Shown piece after piece: positions 1-8,000 of a stretch of DNA of 12,997 nucleotides; the first letter of the stretch is position 1; each line of letters opens with the position of its first letter. The translations under genes were made by a program, and so were the position numbers. Origin of the DNA: Chloroflexota bacterium (lineage in GTDB: Bacteria > Chloroflexota > Anaerolineae > UBA4142); contig JAMCQI010000033.1 of the NCBI GenBank assembly GCA_023381515.1, forward strand, positions 1 to 12,997, given 5' to 3'. Under the pieces are notes generated by a model, which saw only the letters and a program-made list of their open reading frames with translations, searched no databases and had not been told where the DNA came from.

Positions 1-844
1 GCCCCGCGAGCGCGGGCGCCTGCAACGCCGCTCGCGCTCCCGCCAATCCGAAAGAGGCCGCGGGCTGGATATTCTGCGAGAGGGTGTAGGCGACCCACGG
101 CGCGTAGACGATGGCGACGCCCGCCAGGACGAGCGCCGCGAGGTGAGCGCGGCCGCGGAAGAGATCGGCTAGGCGAGTTCGATGCACAAACCAGGGTTGG
201 ACGAACCAGAGCACGGCCAGCACCGGTATGGCCGGCAGGAAAACGTAGCGTGTCAGTTCGGCCAGCGCCCAGACGGCGCCGGTCGCCAGGCACTGCAGAG
301 CTGTCGGGCGGTAGGTGTCGACCAGGACCGTTGCGAAAGCGACCAGGACGAGGGGAATGAACAGGTTCTCGCTCATCACGAGTCTGGGGGTGACGCTATT
401 ATAGGGTGTCACCGAAGCCAGCAGCACGACCGCCCAGCTCTCGGGTCGGGAGAGGAAACGGCGCGCGATCCACCACACCGGGAAAACGACGAGCGAGGAC
501 AGGAGCGCGTTGATCCGCAGGAGCCAGGCATACCAATCGCCGCCTAGGACAAAGGCCGGCGCGAGCACAATCGAGTAGAGCGGAGGATAGCCGTGCAAGG
601 GCGAGCCGTCGACGACCAAACCCCGTCCGGCGGCCAAGGACTCGGCGGCGGCCTTGTAAAGATACTCGTCTCTGAAAACGACCGGTCCGTCGGCGCGCGC
701 GACCCACCAAAACTTGACGGCCACAAAGATCGCGTAGAACGCAATCAGGGCTACCGCATCGACGCTCGCCGGGTGCTCCGATATCCACGACGACAGCCGG
801 TTGCGCGCGCTGGTCGATGAAACAGTTTGAGTTTGTTGAATCAT
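1..844 (-). CDS. Polytopic membrane glycosyltransferase, GT39/ArnT-like, third tandem copy (3' end missing)
   Basis: The first 281 codons of a gene that runs off the left edge. I translated it from the ATG at 844-842. The N-terminus is a short polar stretch (MIQQTQTVSS...), then a first membrane helix (about residues 30-48) and the first extracytoplasmic loop with an acidic pair (FRDEYLYKAAA, D59-E60). That pair matches the catalytic or metal-binding aspartate region of PMT/ArnT-type enzymes, which transfer sugars from polyprenyl-phosphate donors outside the membrane. Shared with the two upstream genes are YPPLYS, LRINAL, VFPVWWIAR, PRLVMSENLF and LTRY. It looks closer to the 856-2946 gene than to the 2958-5021 gene; both start with a SEHP-VD segment that the latter lacks. 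It begins 11 nt after the upstream stop, with an AGGCGG ribosome-binding element overlapping that TAG. The C-terminal domain is not visible. Acceptor and sugar are unknown. Confidence 0.9.
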   Translation of the reverse strand, partial: MIQQTQTVSSTSARNRLSSWISEHPASVDAVALIAFYAIFVAVKFWWVARADGPVVFRDEYLYKAAAESLAAGRGLVVDGSPLHGYPPLYSIVLAPAFVLGGDWYAWLLRINALLSSLVVFPVWWIARRFLSRPESWAVVLLASVTPYNSVTPRLVMSENLFIPLVLVAFATVLVDTYRPTALQCLATGAVWALAELTRYVFLPAIPVLAVLWFVQPWFVHRTRLADLFRGRAHLAALVLAGVAIVYAPWVAYTLSQNIQPAASFGLAGARAALQAPALAG

Positions 845-855
845 CTGCGTGCCGC

Positions 856-2946
856 CTAGTTTACCGTAAATGGTACGACATTGCTCTTGTCTTGCGTGGT
901 GGGGTCGAATAAGAATAGCAGCAGGGTCCCTTTACGCGTCAAGGAGTCAGGCGGAATGCTGGCAGTCAAGTATTCTGGTCCGCCGAAGAGAGTCGGATAG
1001 ACTCGTCCTCCCAGAACCAGGACTACGGTAGGCGACGCGTTCGACGTCTTGAGCCAGAGTCCGGACGTGCCGTCAGCCTGGAGGTTGAACGGCTGGCCGA
1101 GCGCGGCCTCTGTCGGGCCGTAGGCGAGGATGTGTACCGCCGCCGGTGCGTCGAAATTGTAGTCCGGCGCATAAATGTAGAACGCGGCGTCGTTCACTTG
1201 GTAGCTCGCCGAGGGATCGGGATGTGAATCGCGCGTCAACACGATTTCCGAGGCGAAGGCCACCGGGTTGAGATCTTTCGCCTGCGCCGGACTGATGCTG
1301 AACGAACTCCGTTCGACCCCCCAGAAACGCAGCGAGTTTGCCAACAACGCGATGTCGACGCCGGCGCGCCGGTCCAGCTCGATCTGCACCGTATCGTTTG
1401 GATGCCGCGACAAGGCCGGCTGCAGTACTTGAGCCATTTGCCAGCCGTGAGACGCCTGCGCTTGCGATTGCTCGACCCGCACCGCGACGTCGGACAGCGC
1501 GGCGTAACCGAAGACCAGCGTGGTGCACAACAGGGCGAGTGATGCGCGCCGGGGCAGCAGCGTGACGAGCGCAATTTGAACGACCAACAACGCAAAGAGA
1601 AGCCGGATCAGCGTGCCGAATAACGGGATGGTTGTGGAAAAGAACGCAATCGCGTCCGGTGCGGGCGCGAGCAAGCCGGAAAATGCCGATGGGAGGCCCA
1701 GTAGGCTTCGGCTGATCAGGAGCCGGTAGGCCAGGTAGATCCCCGCCATGGCGATCCCCAGTGTGACCCACAACCTTGGCGCCCGACGGGGTGAGCTGGC
1801 CGCACTCAGCCGGCGAAGGGAAACCAGCGCCGCCACTGGCAGAAGGGGAAAGAGATACATCAAGTATCGTCCTTCGATATAAGCCCGACTCACGTGCGTG
1901 CGGGACAAGTAGTAGACCACCGTGACGGCAAATGCGCCGAGGAGCGCGAGAAACGCGATGCCAAAAAAGAGCTCGCGTCGATTCTCCGTCTTGGCGCTCC
2001 TCAGCGGATACGTTAGCAGAAGGTGAAGGTATGGGGCGGCTCCCAGGATCAGGTAGGCGGCAGAGACGGTCGCCCAGAATGCGAGATCGGTAGCTCGAGA
2101 ATTGGCGATCATGTCAGCAGGATCGGCAAGTCGGCCGACCGCATTAAAGCCGAACGCGGTTCGCAGGGTTGCGCCAATCGTGGACAAGTAATAGATCCAG
2201 GGCACGAATACTAGCGCAAATCCAGCAGCGACCGAGAGAAACAAATGGATGCGCCCGACGAACAACTGCCGCAGGCGCAGATTGCCCAAGAGCCACGGTT
2301 GGACCCACCACAGCACGGGCAGAACGAATAGTGCGGGCAGAAAAATATAGCGCGTCAGCTCCGCCATCGCCCATATCGCGCCCGTTGCGATGCACTGCGG
2401 GATGGAGGGACGATGGGTATCGAGCACGACGGTTGCCAACGCGGCGAGCACCAATGGGAGGAAGAGGTTTTCGCTCATCACCAAGCGCGGCTGGATCACC
2501 TGAAACGGTGTCAAGCTCGCCAGGAAGAGGGCACCCCAACTTGTCCGTCGGGGAAGGACGGTGCGCGCAATCCACCACACCGGAAACACGTACAGCGAGC
2601 TGGCCAGCGCATTGATCCTAAGGATCCAGGAATACCAATCCGGTCCCAACCGGAATCCAAGTGAGAGCAGTACCGGATACAGCGGAGGGTAGGTCGTCAG
2701 CGGCTTGCCTTCGACGAGCACGCCCATGCCCGCGGCCACCGACTGTGCGGCCGTTTTGTAGATGAATTCGTCTCCAAAGACGAGTGGTCCTTGCGCACCC
2801 GAGACCCACACCACTTTGGCCGCGACGACGACCAGATAGAAAGCGAGCAGCGCGGCGAAGTCGACTGCCGACGGATGCTCCGAGAACAGCGACACGACGC
2901 TCGCGCGCCAGTTTGTGAGAGCAGTTGGGAACGTCTTGGCGCTCAT
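856..2946 (-). CDS. Polytopic membrane glycosyltransferase, GT39/ArnT-like, second tandem copy
   Basis: A 696-residue integral membrane protein predicted to move a sugar from a polyprenyl-phosphate carrier to an extracytoplasmic acceptor. About residues 28-480 are hydrophobic helices. The first outer loop holds the acidic pair D59-E60 (FGDEFIYKTAA), followed by TYPPLYPVL, LRINAL, FPVWWIAR, PRLVMSENLF and AELTRY, and later YIEGRYLMY (residues 356-364). After the last helix there is a soluble region of about 200 residues. Its final 85 or so residues (YGPTEAALGQPFN, then GLWLKTSNAS, ending SNVVPFTV) have the spacing of an Ig-like IPT/TIG-type sandwich; the fold is my inference from pattern. Start is ATG at 2946, preceded by AGGTG overlapping the upstream TAG. 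It is clearly paralogous to both flanking genes, so an old tandem duplication is likely. The sugar donor cannot be told from sequence. Confidence 0.9.
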   Translation of the reverse strand: MSAKTFPTALTNWRASVVSLFSEHPSAVDFAALLAFYLVVVAAKVVWVSGAQGPLVFGDEFIYKTAAQSVAAGMGVLVEGKPLTTYPPLYPVLLSLGFRLGPDWYSWILRINALASSLYVFPVWWIARTVLPRRTSWGALFLASLTPFQVIQPRLVMSENLFLPLVLAALATVVLDTHRPSIPQCIATGAIWAMAELTRYIFLPALFVLPVLWWVQPWLLGNLRLRQLFVGRIHLFLSVAAGFALVFVPWIYYLSTIGATLRTAFGFNAVGRLADPADMIANSRATDLAFWATVSAAYLILGAAPYLHLLLTYPLRSAKTENRRELFFGIAFLALLGAFAVTVVYYLSRTHVSRAYIEGRYLMYLFPLLPVAALVSLRRLSAASSPRRAPRLWVTLGIAMAGIYLAYRLLISRSLLGLPSAFSGLLAPAPDAIAFFSTTIPLFGTLIRLLFALLVVQIALVTLLPRRASLALLCTTLVFGYAALSDVAVRVEQSQAQASHGWQMAQVLQPALSRHPNDTVQIELDRRAGVDIALLANSLRFWGVERSSFSISPAQAKDLNPVAFASEIVLTRDSHPDPSASYQVNDAAFYIYAPDYNFDAPAAVHILAYGPTEAALGQPFNLQADGTSGLWLKTSNASPTVVLVLGGRVYPTLFGGPEYLTASIPPDSLTRKGTLLLFLFDPTTQDKSNVVPFTVN

Positions 2947-2957
2947 GGGACCGACAC

Positions 2958-5021
2958 CTATTTCACATCGAGTTGGACTACGTTGCTCCGATCGTGCGTG
3001 ATGGTATCGAACAGGAACAGGTCGATGGTCCTTGGCTGGGTGAGGCGATCGGGACGAATGCGCGCCGACACCAGCGTCGAAGAGCCAAAATCCACCTGGA
3101 TTTGCGCGCCGTCGAAATCCAGCACGGTGTTCCGCGTGGCATTCTCAGTCTTGAACCACAGGGCGAACGAACCGTCGGGCTGTCGGTTGAAAGTCTGGCC
3201 AGCTCGTACGATACGCGGACCATAGTCCGTTATCTTGAGCGGTCTCGCCGTCGGGATCGAAACACCCCCAGTAACAAAGACATTGACTCCGTTGGACTGC
3301 GCAATTGGCGCCATTCCAATATCGGACCTCGCCGTCAGCACAATTCCAGCGGCGGGAAGGGGAGTCGCTCCATTCACCGCGGACGGCCAGTCGCGCACCG
3401 CGAACTGTGATGGGGCGACGCCCCAGAATTCAAGCGAATAGCCCAGGTACGCCTTGTCGATACGCGTATCGGGATCGGCGATAATGGTGACTGGCCGCGC
3501 TAGCCCCCCGAGTCCGTTGCCTTGTTCGAACAGGGCGGCCACGTCTCTCGGCGCCTGCGCATGCCGTTGGTCTCCTGGCATCCGTTCGGAAACGTACCCC
3601 AGAGAGGCCCCATAAAAAACGAGCGCCAGCACGGCAAGAGACGGGCCAGACAGTCGGGGAGACCATGTGACGACGAGCCCATAGACCAACAGAGCCAGCA
3701 GTGCCAGCACGATCAACGACCCGAACAAAGGTATCGTCGCCGCGTGAAAAGCGACGACGTCGACCGCCATCCACGTAATGTTCGCGAACCAGTCCGTCAA
3801 TTCCAACGGGCTTGCCGATATGAGGAGATGGTAAGCGACGGAGAGGAGGACCATGGCAGTGCCAATCGACCCCCAGAGCACGACGATTCTGGTCCGACCC
3901 ACGACCGATTGGACGCGCTGGAGCGCCACAAACGCAACGACCGGCAGGAGCGGAACAAAGTACATCATGTATCGGCCTTCAACGTACCAGCGGTCCGGGA
4001 TTGCGCCCCATGCGTAGAATACTGCGGTTACGAAGAATGTCGCTGCCAACGACGCGAAGGCGAGGAGAAACAAAGCCTGCATCCTGCTCTGGCCGATTCT
4101 GCTGAATGGATATGCGATCAGAACGTGCAGGTACGGCACAGCCATCAGAATGGCATAGGCCGAGTAGACGACAAGCCAAAACACGAGACCGGCCGGGCCG
4201 CCTACGGCGTTGGAGCCTTTGAAGTGATCGGCGACCACGCCGAAACCGAAGGCACTCAAAGGGTTACGGTCGTTGACGGTCGCGTAGATCCACCATGGGG
4301 CGAATGTTAGAACAAAACCCAGGCCCAGATAGGCGAGCGCGACCAGACGGGACCGGAATCGTACGGTGGCTCGCGAGCCGTAAATGATCCAGGGTTGAGC
4401 CCACCACAACAGGAGTGCGACGGCAAGCGCGGGCAGGAAATTGTAGCGGGTCAACAAGGCCAGAGCCCAGATCGCGCCGGCGGCCATGAGCTGGCGCGAG
4501 GACGCGAGGGTCCAATCCATCATGAGCGTCGCAAACACCGCCAACACCAGCGGCAGAAACAGATTCTCGCTCATCACGAGAAGCGGTGTCACGATCTGGA
4601 ACGGGATGATCGATGCGATCAAGACCGAGCACCAGGCTTGGCGGCGTGTGAGGACCTTACGCGCGATCCACCAGACCGGAAATACCACGGACGACGAAAC
4701 GAGCGCATTGATGCGGAGCATCCAGACGTACCAGTCTGCTCCCGTCAAGAACGCCGGCGCGAGTACGAGCGAATACAGCGGCGGGTACTGATGCGAAAAG
4801 GCGCCATCGACGAAATAGCCGTGTTCGCCAAACAAGGATAGTGCCGCGGCCTTGTATAGATACTCGTCGAAGAACACGACCGGCCCTGACGCGCCGGTGA
4901 CCCAGACGAATTTGACGGCCACCGCAATTCCGTATAGCGCCAGTAGCGCGATGGCGTCCAAAGGGAGACGGCGACCGAACGGCAGTGGGATGGCTCGCGT
5001 ACTCGTCGTCAGGATCGTCAC
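2958..5021 (-). CDS. Polytopic membrane glycosyltransferase, GT39/ArnT-like, first tandem copy
   Basis: A 687-residue membrane glycosyltransferase, first of three tandem paralogs. The acidic pair D52-E53 (FFDEYLYKAAA) sits just after the first membrane helix, as in the PMT/ArnT group. YPPLYSLVL, LRINAL, VFPVWWIAR, VMSENLF and LTRYNF follow, with YVEGRYMMY at 346-354. About a dozen hydrophobic segments span residues 20-475. Residues 480-687 are soluble; 598-687 (YGPRIVRAGQTFN, ALWFKTENAT, SNVVQLDV) look like an Ig/TIG-type sandwich. The start is a GTG at 5021-5019 whose last two bases lie in the upstream TGA (4-nt GTGA overlap), so translation is probably coupled to the multidomain glycosyltransferase. 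A strong Shine-Dalgarno supports this start. It is the most divergent copy at its N-terminus, lacking the SEHP-VD segment. Extracytoplasmic decoration of the exported glycan is inferred from context. Confidence 0.92.
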   Translation of the reverse strand: MTILTTSTRAIPLPFGRRLPLDAIALLALYGIAVAVKFVWVTGASGPVVFFDEYLYKAAALSLFGEHGYFVDGAFSHQYPPLYSLVLAPAFLTGADWYVWMLRINALVSSSVVFPVWWIARKVLTRRQAWCSVLIASIIPFQIVTPLLVMSENLFLPLVLAVFATLMMDWTLASSRQLMAAGAIWALALLTRYNFLPALAVALLLWWAQPWIIYGSRATVRFRSRLVALAYLGLGFVLTFAPWWIYATVNDRNPLSAFGFGVVADHFKGSNAVGGPAGLVFWLVVYSAYAILMAVPYLHVLIAYPFSRIGQSRMQALFLLAFASLAATFFVTAVFYAWGAIPDRWYVEGRYMMYFVPLLPVVAFVALQRVQSVVGRTRIVVLWGSIGTAMVLLSVAYHLLISASPLELTDWFANITWMAVDVVAFHAATIPLFGSLIVLALLALLVYGLVVTWSPRLSGPSLAVLALVFYGASLGYVSERMPGDQRHAQAPRDVAALFEQGNGLGGLARPVTIIADPDTRIDKAYLGYSLEFWGVAPSQFAVRDWPSAVNGATPLPAAGIVLTARSDIGMAPIAQSNGVNVFVTGGVSIPTARPLKITDYGPRIVRAGQTFNRQPDGSFALWFKTENATRNTVLDFDGAQIQVDFGSSTLVSARIRPDRLTQPRTIDLFLFDTITHDRSNVVQLDVK

Positions 5022-8000
5022 GCCGTCTCCTCTTTAGAGGCTGTGTCTGAAGTAGAGGCAGGTCGGCTGCGGTGCGGGATCCACGGCTCTCCCCATTTCT
5101 CTTCGAATAACCTCTTGTTCAAATCGAACAGGCTGCTGTATTCCAGGCTGCTCAATTTCGAAAACGAAGCGTTTCCCCGGTGGTGCACGAAGACGTCGTC
5201 GGCGCACACGACGCGCAGGCCGGCCTGGCGCACGCGACGGGCGTAGTCGTCGTCCTCGAACATGCCGATCCCAAAACGCTCGTCCAGCGCGCCGACGGCC
5301 TTGATGACCTGCGCGCGCATCGCGACGCAGAACAGGGCGAGGGACTTTATATCAAAGATCTGGTCTTCGTGCTCCGCGACGTATCGGCGCGCGAACGGCT
5401 CCATGTCCTTCAGGTCACGGTACGTCACGTCGATCATCGCTTCGTTCCCGGCCCAATTGGTTGCCGGCCCTACCAGGCCGATATCGCTTTTACGAGCGTG
5501 GCGTAAGAGGCGGGCGAGCCAGCCCCGCGGGACGACCGTATCGTTGTTGAGGAAGACGACGAACTCACAGTCCTGCACCCGTCGCAGTGCGACGTTGTTC
5601 GCGGCGGCGAAACCCAGGTTCTTCTCGTTCAAGACGATCCGCACGCGCGGCTCGCGTTCGGCCAACGCCGTCAGATACGCCGGCGTCTCGTCGGTGGAAG
5701 CGTTGTCCACGACGATCACTTGAAACTGGGGATAGGTGTGATCGCGCAATACGGATTCCAGGCACTGGCGGGTCAGGTCGACGTTGTTCCACGTGACCAC
5801 GACGATACAGGCCTTGCCGTACAGCGCCTGAACGCGTGGTTTCAGCGAAGCGTACCGCACGTCCCAGGTGTTCGCGCCGGCGTATGCCTGCCGGCGCTTG
5901 ACGGACGCCGCCGAATTCTTTTTGAGCGCACGCTCCGTTCGAGTCACGAACTCCTCGGGCGTCGAGTAGAGGTCCACCAGGTCGGCAAGCGGCTGCAATT
6001 CCGGCAGGTCCCGCGCGACGACCGGCTTGCCCGCGGCAAGGTATTCGAACACCTTGACGGGGTGCGTCGCCTGGGTTAGCGTCGTGCATCGGAACGGAAT
6101 GGTGCAGACGTCGAATCCGGCGAGGTAAGCCGGCAGGTCGGCATAGCTCTTCTCGCCGAGAAGATGGACGTTGCCAAGCCCGGCCAACTTGTCCAGGTCC
6201 GCGCCGAAGGTATGACCGATCAAGGCGATCGACCAGTTCGGGTGCCGCAGCGCCAGCGCCCGAATCGCATCCACGTCGAACCATTCCGCGATCGCCCCGT
6301 AGTAGCCTACGACCGGGGCTCTGAGGTAGGCCAGCGGACTCGACGCGCGCTGGGGCAGCGCCGAAAAATGCTCGTAGTCGCCGGCGTTAGGCAACAGAAA
6401 CGAGTTCGGCTGCACCGCGCTCACGCGCTCCAAGAGTACGTGCGCGGACGCCACCGCGAGGTCGCTGAGGCCGAGCAGCTCAGCCTCACGCTCCAGAACC
6501 GCTGGCGGCGTCGGCTTGAACCCGCTGTGATCGTCCATGCAATCATACAAGATCTTCCAACCGTACGTCTGTTTGAGCGCGCGCACGAGAGGCATCCAAA
6601 ACGGATGGTGGACGATACAGATGGCCTCGGCGATCGCCTGATCCCGGATCAATGCCTGGAGAGCGCCGAAGCTGGCGTGGAGCGACGGCTCGTCCAGCTC
6701 GTCGCGATAGATGCTCAGGCGCGCCGGGCCGGGAAGCGCGATTTCGTATATGTTGCGTTCGAGCGGGCGGATGTCCGCCCGGATCCGCTCCTGTCCGCTC
6801 AACGTCGTCCGGACGTACAGGACGCGGTGTCCGTCTCGCGCGAACCGGGTCAAAAGCTGCTGGGGACGCTGGAAACGGAACCGCCAGTCGATGACCGGGA
6901 AACAAATGGCGTCGATCTTGTCCGAACAACCCAGGTCGACCTCGCCCGGATTCGTCGCTGCGGCTTCCAACTCCGCCGAGTCGCCGAGGATCGCCGGAGA
7001 GGCCACAACCGCCTCGACCGGCGAACCGGTGAACGTCTGCCGCCGGCGAAGCTTGAGGAGCTCGAACGTCCCTTCCAGGATCCGACGATAGAACGTGCCG
7101 ACCTTCCATAGCTTGGAGCCATAAATCGTGTTCAGGATGAGATCGAGGCGGCTGGCACGCTGGCTCTGTTCCGCGAGCTGCTGCGACACGGACTGGAATT
7201 CGCGCTTGTTGTCCAACAGCTCGGCCGCAAGAGAGGCCGAGCGTTCCCGCTGGTCGCGAAACTGCCGATCAAACGCCGTCTCACGTTTCCTTGCGAGCGC
7301 CAATTGAGCGGAGAGATCCGCGACCCGTTCTCGCTCCTCCTTCAGTTCAGCGTCAAGCGCCAATGCGCGGTCGCGTTCGTCGCGAATCTGCTGGGCCAGA
7401 GCCATCTCATCTTTCATTGCGATTTCCAACTGAGCGAAGAACTCGACGGCTCGTTGCCGTTCGTCCTTCGCTTCAGCTCCGAGCGCGGCTGCGCGATCGC
7501 GTTCGGCAGCCAACTGGGCAGCGAGCGCCTGCGCGGAAATGGCCTGCTCGGCCAATTCCGCCGACAGCGACTGGACGCGAGTCTGCGTCAGCGTCATTCG
7601 GTCATGGGCCAACCCTGCGCTGAACTGGCCCGCCTTCAAGGCCAGATCTATCAAGTATCTCCGCAGTGCGTCCGCGGTCGCGGGCGGGCGAATCTGCTCT
7701 GAGTCTGCGGCAATACGACTGACGAATTCAATGCACTCCGAGTCGTCGAGCAGCGCGCGGAACGGGTGACCCACCTGATCGAAAATATCGAAATCAACGC
7801 GAGACCGAGCGCGCTGAATCGCCTCGCGTTTGGTCCACAGGGCGTCCACCTCGTCGATACATTTTACAATCGCCCTGGGGATCGTCGTACGCGTCACTTG
7901 CCACCACCGCGAGCGGGACACGAGAAAGTAGACCAGAGGGGTAAGTATCGCATGAAACTGGGAATCGTCCAGATTCTTGATCGCGGTGGCGAGGACGTTT

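Noticed and set aside
3522..4310. 262-codon plus-strand open frame
   Set aside because: Antisense to membrane helices of the first membrane glycosyltransferase. The hydrophilic, His/Arg/Glu-rich product is the usual complement of hydrophobic codons.
2958..5021. Assignment of the membrane glycosyltransferases as ArnT (lipid A aminoarabinose transferase)
   Set aside because: The polytopic architecture and acidic pair fit the superfamily, but the C-terminal domain and context differ, and no aminoarabinose pathway genes are present.
6164..7111. 315-codon plus-strand open frame
   Set aside because: It lies opposite the GT-B part of the same glycosyltransferase. The translation is low-complexity and charged with no motif, so it is a codon-bias shadow.
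6225..7500. Several GCGATCG-like words suggesting cyanobacterial HIP1 sites
   Set aside because: Perfect GCGATCGC copies are few and scattered, at a density a GC-rich genome can give by chance. Not evidence for a cyanobacterium.
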